Below, piece after piece: positions 1 to 7,001 of a DNA stretch of 27,879 nucleotides. Below the pieces are notes generated by a model. It was not told the origin of the DNA and made no database searches. It saw only the letters and a list, made by a program, of their open reading frames with translations. The DNA lies in contig JALHSW010000027.1 in the NCBI GenBank assembly GCA_022865365.1, forward strand, positions 1-27,879, read 5' to 3'. Each line of letters opens with the position of its first letter. Position 1 is the first letter of the stretch. The translations under genes and the position numbers were made by a program. The DNA comes from Acidimicrobiia bacterium. Its GTDB lineage: Bacteria > Actinomycetota > Acidimicrobiia > IMCC26256 > PALSA-555.

Positions 1-549
1 CGCGAAGAGTTTCCCGCCGCACCGCGATGGCAGGGTGTGAACCACCTCGCCATGGTGACGCCCGACATGGACGTGACCGTGCGCTTCTACGAGGGCGTGC
101 TCGGCATGCGGCTCGTGGCCACCACGATGGCCGGTCCGATGCGGCACTACTTCTTCGAGATCGCCCCGGGGAACACGATCGCCTTCTTCGAGGTGGAGGG
201 AGCCGAGACGTTCGCGAAGCCCGCCGGTGTGCCCCCGACGTTCCCGATGCAGTTCGACCATCTCTCGTTCGACGTGCCCGACGAGCATGCGCTCGAACAG
301 CTGCGCAAGCGGCTGCTGTCGGCGGGATCCGACGTGACGCCGGTCGTCGACCACGGCTTCATCCGCTCGGTGTACTTCACCGACCCGAACGGGATCGCGC
401 TCGAAGCGTCGTGGTGGGTCGTCGACGCGACCGGCCGCCCCGTCGACTACGAGGACCCCGCGGTGTTCGGCGACCCCGACCCGGTGCCGGCGGTGCGTGA
501 GCTGCGCGAAGGCCGCCTCGGCGAGGTACCGACCACCCGTCTCGTCTGA
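1..549 (+). CDS. VOC-fold (glyoxalase/dioxygenase superfamily) protein, 5' end outside window
   Basis: This is a vicinal-oxygen-chelate metalloenzyme of unknown substrate. Two beta-alpha-beta-beta-beta modules are visible. The likely metal ligands are the His of NHLAMV, the Glu of IAFFEVEG, the His of FDHLSFDV and the Glu of GIALEASWW. A GTG at 37 could be a start, but the reading frame stays open to base 1. The residues encoded there (REEFPAAPRWQG directly before VNHLAM) look like normal protein, so I place the true start upstream of the window. The stop lies 30 bases before the redoxin selenoprotein gene on the same strand, so co-transcription is likely. VOC proteins include glyoxalases, extradiol dioxygenases and fosfomycin-type transferases, and nothing here decides between them. 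The family call is secure; the reaction is not known. Confidence 0.85.
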   Translation, partial: REEFPAAPRWQGVNHLAMVTPDMDVTVRFYEGVLGMRLVATTMAGPMRHYFFEIAPGNTIAFFEVEGAETFAKPAGVPPTFPMQFDHLSFDVPDEHALEQLRKRLLSAGSDVTPVVDHGFIRSVYFTDPNGIALEASWWVVDATGRPVDYEDPAVFGDPDPVPAVRELREGRLGEVPTTRLV

Positions 550-579
550 ACCGCTCGTCAGGATGGAGGCTGCACCCGA

Positions 580-1650
580 ATGATCCTCACCGAGCTGCAG
601 GTCGACGCGTCGACGTTCGAAGCCGGGACCGGTTGGGCGCTCACGCCCGACGGAGCGTGCAAAGACGAGATGTGCGTGCCGCTTCCCGACGATGCACGCG
701 CTTCGCGGGGACGCCTGGACGCGAGCGTCATCGCGGGTCGGTTGGGGATGCCGCTCGTGCACGACGAAGAGCACGGCGTCTGGGCGCTCGGCCCCGAGAC
801 CACGGTCACCGGTCGCGCCCTCACGACGGCGCGTGCACCGGAGCTCGAGCTGCCCGACTTCGACGGCAACCCGTTCCGGCTCTCGAGCCTGCTCGGACAG
901 AAGGTGCTGCTCGTCGCGTGGGCGTCGTGGTGAGGATGCCGCTTCGACCTGCCCGTGTGGCAGGCGCTGCGGGAACGACTACACCCGACCGGTCTCGAGA
1001 TCGTGACGGTAGCGCTCGACGTCGACCCTGAAGCCGCGCGTCCGTTCGTCGAGGCGGCCGCGGCGCAACATCCGTCGCTCATCGATCGGGCCCACGTCAC
1101 CGACGAGCGTTTCGGTTTCGTGAACGTGCCCAACGGGGTGTGGATCGACGAGACCGGAATGATCGTGCGACCGGCCGAGCCGGTGTTCCCCGGCCACAAC
1201 CCTGTGCTCCAGTCGTTCCGCAAGATCGACCTCACCACGCTGGAGCCCGAGGCAGCCGAGATGCTGCGCGAAGCGCGCAAGATCACGAGTGACCCCGACG
1301 GCTACCTCGCGATGATCGAAGACTGGGCCGAGCACGGGGCCGAGAGCCGGTACGTGCTGTCGCCCGACGAGGTGCTGCGCCGAGCCGCGCCCCGCGGTGA
1401 CGATGAAGCAATCGCCGCGGCCCACTTCGAGCTCGGCGAACACCTGCACCGTGCCGGCGACCACGCTGCCGCGATTCCCCATTGGCGCGAAGCACAACGC
1501 CGCTTCCCGTCGAACTGGACCTACAAGCGCCAGGCGTGGGAGCTCGAGGACCCGGCGCGCCAGGGTCGCACCGACGCGTACGACAGCTCGTGGTTCGAGG
1601 ACATCAAGGCGATCGGCGCCGAGAACTACTACCCGCCGATCATCCCCTGA
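580..1650 (+). CDS. TlpA/ResA-like redoxin, probable selenoprotein (Sec118 encoded by TGA at 931-933)
   Basis: This is a thioredoxin-fold protein of the AhpC/TSA-TlpA-ResA type. Residues 86-215 carry the fold: ELELPDFDG entry strand, KVLLVAWASW before the active site, and VNVPNGVWID as the cis-Pro region. The frame is interrupted only by TGA at 931-933, exactly where family members have the catalytic Cys (WASW-U-G-C-R). The frame continues unbroken for 238 more codons of convincing redoxin sequence. A hairpin begins 5 bases after the TGA. I therefore read one 356-residue protein with selenocysteine 118 and Cys120, a U-x-C motif rather than the usual CxxC. An N-terminal extension holds Cys27 and Cys32. 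Residues 270-330 look like a TPR-type helical segment. The ATG at 580 has a GGAGG about 10 bases upstream. It needs SelA/SelB/SelC/SelD encoded elsewhere. The alternatives are a nonsense mutation or sequencing error, less likely given the position. Confidence 0.85.
931..972 (+). promoter_or_regulatory. Selenocysteine TGA codon with candidate bacterial SECIS hairpin
   Basis: TGA 931-933 is followed by a stem-loop inside the coding region. CCTGCC (948-953) pairs perfectly with GGCAGG (959-964) around the loop CGTGT. An outer helix, CCGC (939-942) with GCGG (969-972), is separated by a small internal loop. The apical G at 955 is 22 bases after the TGA, within the roughly 16-37 base range described for bacterial SECIS elements, which also need a G near the loop start. 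The geometry is seen in the sequence; SelB binding is inferred. Confidence 0.7.
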
Positions 1651-1867
1651 GGTCGGCGTGCCCTGATCGGCCGACGCGCAGTATCGCGGCCACGAGACCC
1701 ACGGCGGCCACGAGACCCATGGCGACCAGGACTGTTCCCATGAGGCGCCAGGTCTGGTCGCGCGTCTCGCTGCGGGGCTCGGAGGCGAGTCCGGCGATCT
1801 CTGCCCGGACGCGTTGTTCGACTCCCTCGAGGTCACGCCGAGCACGCACGCGAACCTCATCGACCAT
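1640..1867 (-). CDS. Small single-pass membrane protein, function unknown
   Basis: This 75-residue protein has a charged N-terminal helix rich in Arg and Glu (residues 1-40), then one hydrophobic segment (WRLMGTVLVAMGLVAAVG and onward, about residues 41-65), then a short basic tail. This suggests a protein held in the inner membrane with a cytoplasmic N-terminal helix, possibly a coiled coil. The ATG at 1867 is well supported by a GGAGGT four bases upstream (sequence GGAGGTAATC before the start). The 3' end overlaps the convergent selenoprotein gene by 11 bases. I do not recognise the family. It lies downstream of the LLM oxidoreductase gene on the same strand, with a gap of 56 bases, and may be co-transcribed with it. 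Confidence 0.65.
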   Translation of the reverse strand: MVDEVRVRARRDLEGVEQRVRAEIAGLASEPRSETRDQTWRLMGTVLVAMGLVAAVGLVAAILRVGRSGHADLRG

Positions 1868-1923
1868 GATTACCTCCCCGAACCGGCGTCACCAGGCACC
1901 GCGCTCAGGACCCTGGTGACGAA

Positions 1924-2862
1924 TCAGGCGAAGTTGGGCATGACCTCGTCGGCGAACAGGCGCAGCGTCGCTTCCGACGCCCGGTCGAAGCAGAAGAACA
2001 CGAACGACGTGATGCCGAGCTCGATGCGCTCACCGATGCGATCGACGATCGCGGGTGACGTGCCGATGTACCCACCCTCGTGCAGACCGAACCCGGGCGA
2101 GCCGAAGCGGCGCTCGGCCTTCGCGAGTGCGTCGCCGAGGGAGGCGTCGTCGGGTGCGATCACGAGCACCGCCTCCTCCGACGTGCGGATGGTGGCGGGA
2201 TCGCGCCCGATACGGTCGCACTCGGCGAGGAGCACGTCGCGCTTGTGCTCGATCTCGCCGAGCGCGTAGGTCGGGACGTTCCACACGTCGGCGTAGCGGG
2301 CGACGAGCGGGAGCGTGCGCCGCTCGCCCACGCCGCCGACGTGAATGGGTGGGCGCGGTTGCTGCACCGGTCGAGGCAGGTTCGGGAAGTCGCGCAGCTG
2401 GTAATGCTTGCCGTCGAACGTCGTGAGCTCGGAGGAGAACATCTGCGTGATGATCTCGAGCGCCTCGCCGAGCATCTCGGAGCGCTCCGCGAACGATCCC
2501 CACGGGATCCCGACCCGCTCGTGCTCGGGCTCGTAGGACCCGCTCCCGATCCCGAGATCGAGGCGACCACCCGAGATCGCGTCGAGCGTGGTCGCCATCT
2601 TCCCGAGCAGAGCCGGATGCCGGAACGTGTTGCACATGACGAGGTGCCCGACGCGCAGGCGCTCCGTGTGCGCGAGCAGCGCGGTGGCGAGGGTCCAACC
2701 CTCGAACGAGGGGGTCTCCGGGAGCTCGGGCCCGTAGAGGTGGTCGAAGAGCCAGAACGACGTGTACCCCAGCTCCTCGCAGAGTCGGGCGCGTTGGAGG
2801 ATGTCGGCGTACTCGAACGCGAGCTGGGGCACAAAGATCCCGAAGTCCACCCGGTCGGCCAT
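1924..2862 (-). CDS. LLM-class (luciferase-like) F420-dependent oxidoreductase
   Basis: This is a TIM-barrel flavin/F420 oxidoreductase of the bacterial luciferase-like superfamily. Family hallmarks in order are VDFGIFVPQ at the N-terminus, LGYTSFWLFDH, the LRVGHLVMCNTFRHP strand-loop, the GGRLDLGIGSG phosphate-binding region, PWGSFAERSEMLGEAL, and the PIHVGGVGERRTLPLVARYAD segment. In actinobacteria these enzymes usually transfer hydride with reduced F420 on diverse substrates; the substrate here is unknown. I chose the ATG at 2862 (312 residues) over the TTG at 2871 because a TACGTT -10 box sits 7 bases upstream of that ATG, as for a leaderless transcript, and there is no ribosome binding site. 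It is transcribed divergently from the AbrB-PIN remnant. Confidence 0.92.
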   Translation of the reverse strand: MADRVDFGIFVPQLAFEYADILQRARLCEELGYTSFWLFDHLYGPELPETPSFEGWTLATALLAHTERLRVGHLVMCNTFRHPALLGKMATTLDAISGGRLDLGIGSGSYEPEHERVGIPWGSFAERSEMLGEALEIITQMFSSELTTFDGKHYQLRDFPNLPRPVQQPRPPIHVGGVGERRTLPLVARYADVWNVPTYALGEIEHKRDVLLAECDRIGRDPATIRTSEEAVLVIAPDDASLGDALAKAERRFGSPGFGLHEGGYIGTSPAIVDRIGERIELGITSFVFFCFDRASEATLRLFADEVMPNFA

Positions 2863-2869
2863 GGGCGGC

Positions 2870-2875
2870 AACGTA
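2870..2875 (-). promoter_or_regulatory. -10 element of the LLM oxidoreductase gene (near-leaderless)
   Basis: On the minus strand TACGTT matches the actinobacterial TANNNT -10 pattern and ends 7 bases before the ATG at 2862. Transcription would begin at or next to the start codon. No Shine-Dalgarno sequence fits between them. The call rests on pattern and spacing only. Confidence 0.5.
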
Positions 2876-2881
2876 ACAGGG

Positions 2882-2896
2882 AGCCCGTCACGGGCT
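2882..2896. promoter_or_regulatory. Perfect inverted repeat in a divergent intergenic region
   Basis: AGCCCG, a 3-base spacer, then CGGGCT lies between the LLM oxidoreductase start and the AbrB remnant start, just behind the -10 box of the former. It could be an operator, perhaps the old autoregulatory site of the AbrB-type antitoxin, or simply a small hairpin. There is no direct evidence for binding. Confidence 0.3.
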
Positions 2897-2928
2897 GCTC
2901 CGCGGCGGTCCAGGACGTCGCCGCACGC

Positions 2929-3174
2929 ATGACCTCCAAGGGCCAGGTCACGGTGCCGAAGGCGGTCCGAGACGCCCTCGGGCTCGACGAAGGCGACACC
3001 GTCGCGTTCCGCGTCGAGGGTCAGCGGGCGATGCTCGCGCGGATCCCCGACCTGCTCGACCTCGCCGGCGCGTCCGACCTCATCTACGTCGATCTCATCG
3101 TCGCCGAGACCCTCTACGTCCTCGAGTCCTACTACGACGTCCCGCGGATCGAGCCGGGCGCAAGGCCGACGTGA
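2929..3174 (+). pseudogene. AbrB/VapB-type antitoxin fused by deletion to a fragment of a PIN (VapC-type) toxin
   Basis: The frame starts with a classic SpoVT/AbrB swapped-hairpin DNA-binding domain (MTSKGQVTVPKAVRDALGL, then GDTVAFRVEGQRAML), residues 1 to about 45. Near residue 50 it switches to DLIVAETLYVLESYYDVPR, which matches the middle of a PIN-domain toxin of the DLIVAExxYVLESxYxVPR type, and stops after nine unrelated residues. The PIN N-terminus with its first catalytic Asp (the usual DTNxL) and the whole C-terminal half are absent. The simplest reading is an in-frame deletion that joined antitoxin codon ~48 to toxin codon ~35, plus loss of the toxin 3' end. The DNA-binding half could still be made and act as a repressor; the toxin cannot be active. 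The two domain assignments come from motif recognition. Confidence 0.7.
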
Positions 3175-3219
3175 CCGAGCTCGCTCGTCGCGGCCCCGTG
3201 CGGGGTCCGGGCGGTTTGG

Positions 3220-3245
3220 TAGCGTTTCCCTGACACGAGCGTCAG
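3220..3245 (+). promoter_or_regulatory. Promoter -10 with overlapping palindromic operator upstream of the amidohydrolase
   Basis: TAGCGT (3220-3225) fits a TANNNT -10 box. Directly behind it lies CTGAC-ACGAGC-GTCAG (3230-3245), a palindrome covering the expected transcription start. Its shape resembles operators of TetR-family repressors of catabolic genes. A regulator bound there would block initiation. The regulator is not encoded next to it. Confidence 0.45.
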
Positions 3246-3263
3246 ATTCGAGCGAGGGCCCCC

Positions 3264-4493
3264 ATGGAGATCCCCAAGATCATCAGCGTCGACGACCACG
3301 TCGTCGAGCCGAAGCACGTCTGGCAGACATGGCTCCCCGAGAAGTACCGGGAGAAGGGCCCTCGCGTCGAGGACCGCCGCTGGGGCGACTTCCGACTCTT
3401 CCCCGGCGCGAAGTACAAGAACCCCGAGGACCCCAACGGCGACTGGGGCAGCGCCTGGATCTACGAGGACAAGGTCATCTACGTCCACAAGAAGTTCGTG
3501 GCGATCCCGAACGAGGCGACACCCGGCGGCGACATCAGCAAGTTCGACCGCTACAAGATGGTCATGACCGCCGTCACCTACGACGGCATGCGTGACGGTT
3601 GCTACGACCGCGATGCGAGAATCAAGGACTTCGAGCTCAACTGGGTCGACGGCTCGCTGCCGTTCCCGACCTTCCCGCGCTTCTGCGGCCAGACGTTCTA
3701 CGAAGCCGAGGACAAGGATCTCGCGCTCGCGTGCGTCAAGGCCTACAACGACTGGATGGTCGAGGAGTGGTGTGAGCCCTCCGGCGGCATGAACATCCCG
3801 CTCTGCCTCATGCCCCTCTGGGACATCGACCTCGCGGTGGAGGAGATCAAGCGAAACGCCGAGCGCGGCGTGCGCGCGTTCTGCTTCAGCGAGCTGCCCA
3901 CGCGGCTCAAGCTGCCCAGCATCCACACCGGGCACTGGGACCCGATGTTCGCTGCGTGCAACGACACCGGCGTCACCCTGTGCATGCACATCGGATCTTC
4001 GTCAACTGATCCGGTCGCTTCGCCCGACTCTCCCGGCGGCGTCGGCGGCACCCTCGCGTTCAACAACTCGATGGCGTCACTCGCCGACTACCTCTTCTCG
4101 GGCAAGCTCATCGAGTTCCCCAAGCTCAAGCTCGCGTACTCGGAGGGCCAGATCGGCTGGATCCCCTACGCGCTCGAACGGGCCGACACCGTCTGGGAGC
4201 ACCACGACGGCTGGCTGCACTCCAAGGACAAGATCCCCGAGCCGCCGTCGACCTACTACTACGGCCGCATCTTCGGGTGCTTCACCGCGGACCGGGTGGG
4301 CCTGGCCAACCTCGACCAGGTCGGCGTCGACAACGTCTGCTTCGAGACCGACTACCCGCACACCGACACGACGTGGCCGAACTCCAAGGAGTACGTCGAG
4401 AAGATGGTCGCCGACTCCGGCCTCGACGAGGAGACGACCTACAAGGTGCTGCGCGGCAACGCGATCAAGATGCTCGAGCTCGACCGCGTCTGA
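3264..4493 (+). CDS. Amidohydrolase_2 (ACMSD-like) family metal-dependent hydrolase/decarboxylase
   Basis: This 409-residue protein belongs to the amidohydrolase-related TIM-barrel family that includes ACMSD and gamma-resorcylate decarboxylases. It opens with IISVDDHVVEP, the strand-1 metal motif, here D-x-H rather than the H-x-H of classical amidohydrolases but common in this subfamily. Further hallmarks are the ERGVRAFCFSELP barrel strand, TLCMHIGSSS with a metal-ligand His, LKLAYSEGQIGWIPYALER, and the catalytic-Asp segment VCFETDYPHTDTTWP near the end, followed by a helix with RGNAIKML. Such proteins are abundant in Mycobacterium and Acidimicrobiia, usually without assigned substrates. 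The start ATG has a weak GAGGG about 7 bases upstream. The gene stands alone under an operator-bearing promoter, suggesting substrate-responsive control. The family is sure, the reaction unknown. Confidence 0.9.
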   Translation: MEIPKIISVDDHVVEPKHVWQTWLPEKYREKGPRVEDRRWGDFRLFPGAKYKNPEDPNGDWGSAWIYEDKVIYVHKKFVAIPNEATPGGDISKFDRYKMVMTAVTYDGMRDGCYDRDARIKDFELNWVDGSLPFPTFPRFCGQTFYEAEDKDLALACVKAYNDWMVEEWCEPSGGMNIPLCLMPLWDIDLAVEEIKRNAERGVRAFCFSELPTRLKLPSIHTGHWDPMFAACNDTGVTLCMHIGSSSTDPVASPDSPGGVGGTLAFNNSMASLADYLFSGKLIEFPKLKLAYSEGQIGWIPYALERADTVWEHHDGWLHSKDKIPEPPSTYYYGRIFGCFTADRVGLANLDQVGVDNVCFETDYPHTDTTWPNSKEYVEKMVADSGLDEETTYKVLRGNAIKMLELDRV

Positions 4494-4522
4494 GACCGAC
4501 GGGCCGGCAAGGCGGGCGCGAG

Positions 4523-4981
4523 ATGGAAGTCGGGGTGCAGCGGTTGGCTCGAGCAGTGCGCGGCGTGTCGCTGGTTGCGGCGATCCTCGTGCTCGTCGCG
4601 GGCCCGGCCGGCGTCGCAGGAGCCGACCTGGGAGCATCGCGCCAGCGGTTGGGCTGTGTCGACGAGGAGCCGGCCGACCCCGACCTCGCGCCGCTCTGCC
4701 CGGCGAAGGCCAAGCCGGCCGCCGACGAGGTCCTGCGCATGTGGCGCGACGGGAAGCTCTCCAGCACGGAAGCACCGGCCGTGCCCTACGAGCGCGTGAA
4801 GTTCGTCCGCTGTTTCGAGGTCGGCAATGCGGGGACCGTGGCGTGCCGCTACCGCCGGGTTCGGGACGGCGCCCGGGTCGTCGTGAGGTTGCTCGCCGAT
4901 GAGTACGGCGCCTTCGACATCGCCAACCTGAACTGCGTGAAGGCAGCAGGCGTCAAGAGCCAGGATTGCGAGGGCTACTGA
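4523..4981 (+). CDS. Secreted six-cysteine protein, function unknown
   Basis: This 152-residue protein has a clear signal peptide: basic RLARAVRG, a hydrophobic stretch VSLVAAILVLVAGPAGVAG, and a likely cleavage after AGA (about residue 34). The mature part contains six cysteines, in LGCVDEE, APLCPAKAK, VRCFEVG, TVACRYRR, LNCVKAAG and QDCEGY, an even number consistent with three disulfides outside the cell. There is no lipobox. No family is recognised. The ATG at 4523 gives a complete signal peptide; the ribosome binding site is poor (GGCGGGCG). It lies 29 bases after the amidohydrolase stop and may be co-transcribed with it. It is convergent with the LtrA gene. Confidence 0.75.
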   Translation: MEVGVQRLARAVRGVSLVAAILVLVAGPAGVAGADLGASRQRLGCVDEEPADPDLAPLCPAKAKPAADEVLRMWRDGKLSSTEAPAVPYERVKFVRCFEVGNAGTVACRYRRVRDGARVVVRLLADEYGAFDIANLNCVKAAGVKSQDCEGY

Positions 4982-5017
4982 GATCTCACGCGTGCCGTTC
5001 ATGTCCTCGAAATCGGC

Positions 5018-6206
5018 TCAAGCTGCGCTGACCTCGGTCTGGCGACGGAGGCGATCCGCCGCGAACGCATGAACGATCGCAACCGTCGAGAGCAACGCGA
5101 CGCCCTCGACGAGGTTCACCCACGGGACCCGCCAGGCGGCCACCCCGACCGCCGCGATCACCACAGCGGTCGACAAGCGCAACGCGAACAGCGGTCGCGC
5201 CGGCTGTCTGCGGGTACACAGACCGAGCAGCGCGAGACCGACGTACATCACCGCGAGCGTCGCCGTGACCTCGAGGATGTCGGACGCCGGCAGATGCGCC
5301 AACGGGTCGATCGCGACCATCTGCGCGACACCGATCGCGGTGCCGGCGATGCAGAGCTGCACCAGCAGATGGAGCGCGACCCAGCGCGCGAACCGGTCGC
5401 GGCGGATCCCGGCGTGCGGCATGTCCTGGAAGTAGGCGGTCCAGATCGCGAACGTGAGCACGAACTGGAAGCCCAACGCCATGAAGTCGACGTGGGCGAT
5501 CGGCGCCGAGCTGATCTGGATCGCGACCTTCAGGAACGCCTCGCCACACACGATGATCGTGAACGCGCCCATGCGCTCGACGATGTGACGCTCGTCGATC
5601 GCAGCGACGCCACCCAGCCGCTGCGACTGCACCACCGCCCGGGATGATCGTCACGAGCAGTCCGACCACCCACAGGATCTGGTGCTGGGTCTCGGGCAGC
5701 GCGGCTGCGATGAGGAACGTGACCACCGACACGGACGCGAACGCCGACCGGTGGGCCGCGTACGAACCCAGCGGGCCCGGTGTGCGCGCCCGGCGCCAAT
5801 ACATGACTGCCACGGTCCCGATCAACGCGGCGTAGGTGAGCGAGAGATACAGACCGTCGCGAACGACCCCCTCTCGCGCCTCGCCCGCGAGCAGTACCAC
5901 CAGGAACATCTGGATCAGCACGAGCACGCGCTGACCGACATCGTCGACGCGGAACCGGTTGACGAACATCGTCGTCGACACCCAGATCCACCACACCGCC
6001 ACGAACACCCCGACGACCCACGCCACGCGCACGTCGTCGTGGAGGTGCGAGACGGCCGAGCTGAAGACGAGGATCGCCGCGACGAAGATGAGGTCGTAGA
6101 AGAGCTCGAGCCATGCCGCCATCGGGACGGCGGTGTAGGACGCGAACGGCCGCCGATCTTCGGATGGGCTGCCTTCAGATGCAAGACCGGTCATCGGCGC
6201 GGGCAC
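5018..6206 (-). pseudogene. LtrA-family (low temperature requirement A) membrane protein with a +1 frameshift near 5638-5643
   Basis: Two reading frames together make one LtrA-type polytopic membrane protein of about 395 residues. The upstream frame (6206 to about 5643) gives WLELFYDLIFVAAILVFSSA, the family opening, and continues through several membrane helices to LLVTIIPG. The downstream frame (from about 5635 to 5018) continues with VVQSQRLGGVAAIDERHIVERM and GAFTIIVCGEAFLKVA, the next expected family segments. Removing one G from CCCGGG at 5638-5643 would read TIIPAVVQSQ and restore a single protein. The start is GTG 6206 or ATG 6194. The biochemical role of LtrA proteins is not well defined. 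Whether the frameshift is real or a sequencing error cannot be told here. A 16-codon open frame lies immediately upstream. Confidence 0.8.
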
Positions 6207-6207
6207 A

Positions 6208-6258
6208 TCAGGCGGGGAAGATGCACTCGATCCGTTCGAGCGTCGGCGTCTCGGTCAC
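6208..6258 (-). CDS. Possible 16-codon leader peptide (uORF) ahead of the LtrA gene
   Basis: On the minus strand a TAACGT -10-like box is followed 7 bases later by GTG opening a 16-codon frame (VTETPTLERIECIFPA, then TGA). The frame ends one base before the first possible LtrA start (GTG 6206) and 13 bases before ATG 6194. The box and spacing mimic those of the LLM oxidoreductase gene at 2862-2875. It could be a leaderless leader peptide coupling translation to LtrA, or a chance open frame. Confidence 0.25.
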   Translation of the reverse strand: MTETPTLERIECIFPA

Positions 6259-6299
6259 GGGCGGCACGTTACCGCCGCCCATGACGCACCGGGCCGAGC

Positions 6300-6989
6300 T
6301 CAGGCCGGCGGGCTCGTGCTGGGGATCCCGGGCTGGGCATCGGACTGGGGACGCTCGGCGAGCTCGACCGTCGCGGTCGCAACAGCTCCGTCGCGGTGGT
6401 AGGTGATCGTCACCGTATCGCCTGCGTCATGATCCTGGATCGCAGTCGCGAGCTCGGTCGCGTCGGCGACCGTGGTCCCGTCGACCGCGGTGATCACGTC
6501 ACCGACCTCGAGCCCGGCCTCGTCAGCCGAGCTGCCCGAGACGACCTGGGTGACGCGCGCGCCGTCGGTGCCGCTCTCGCGTGCGACCGCGACCCCGAGG
6601 TACACGCGGCTGGTCGGGGTCGGCGCCGGGGGCGTCGGCCTCGAGTCGCCTGAACCGCTGCCGTTGCCGCCGTTGCCGTCGCCTCGACCGTCACGATCGC
6701 CGAGGGGCGGCAGATCCGACGGTCCATCGCGGCGGTCCTCGACGCGCTCGTGGTGGTCGTCGTCGGCGGTTGATCGGCCGAGCGCGAAACCGCCGCCACC
6801 CACGAGACCGACTGCGACCGCGATCCCGAGCAGGATCGCGAGCCACCGGGGCACGAAGACTCCCTTGCGGGGCGCCGCCTCGACCGGTGCTGCGGCAGGG
6901 GCGCCCTCCACAGCCGGGGACCCGGGAGTGGCGTCCTCGGGAGTGGCGTCCTCGGGAGTGGCGTCGCCCGGAGCGGTCTCGTCGGTCAT
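6300..6989 (-). CDS. Membrane-anchored PDZ-domain protein
   Basis: This 229-residue protein has an acidic/Pro-rich cytoplasmic N-terminus with tandem EDATP units, one transmembrane helix (WLAILLGIAVAVGLVGGGGF, about residues 50-72), a low-complexity Asp/Gly/Arg linker with Pro-Thr repeats, and a C-terminal PDZ domain (about residues 130-220). Within the PDZ domain, RVYLGVAVA, SSADEAGLEVGDVITAVDGT and DTVTITYHRDG are typical of HtrA/DegP-type PDZ modules. No trypsin-like protease domain is present, so it is the PDZ part of an HtrA-like protein without the enzyme, probably an extracytoplasmic sensor or adaptor. I chose ATG 6989 because AAGGAA lies 7 bases upstream; an in-frame start at 7091 would add low-quality sequence. 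Three 19-bp-spaced repeats lie just upstream. Confidence 0.85.
   Translation of the reverse strand: MTDETAPGDATPEDATPEDATPGSPAVEGAPAAAPVEAAPRKGVFVPRWLAILLGIAVAVGLVGGGGFALGRSTADDDHHERVEDRRDGPSDLPPLGDRDGRGDGNGGNGSGSGDSRPTPPAPTPTSRVYLGVAVARESGTDGARVTQVVSGSSADEAGLEVGDVITAVDGTTVADATELATAIQDHDAGDTVTITYHRDGAVATATVELAERPQSDAQPGIPSTSPPA
6924..6966. repeat. 15-bp tandem repeat inside the PDZ gene
   Basis: GGGAGTGGCGTCCTC occurs at 6924-6938 and 6939-6953, with a partial third copy at 6954-6966. It encodes the repeated ATPED units of the cytoplasmic tail. The period is a multiple of three, so copy-number changes would keep the frame. Confidence 0.85.
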
Positions 6990-7001
6990 CGGGAGTTCCT
7001 T

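Noticed and set aside
955..1650. Separate 231-residue gene starting at GTG 955
   Set aside because: It lacks a ribosome binding site, starts in the middle of the thioredoxin fold, and is in the same frame as the upstream part; one selenoprotein gene explains both pieces.
2080..2928. Long upstream extension of the AbrB remnant frame
   Set aside because: It runs antisense over the LLM oxidoreductase gene and has the composition of a shadow frame; the AbrB domain begins at ATG 2929.
4986..5640. Continuation of the upstream LtrA frame to 4986
   Set aside because: After the frameshift it becomes Arg/Gly/His-rich shadow sequence, while the other frame carries the real LtrA segments.
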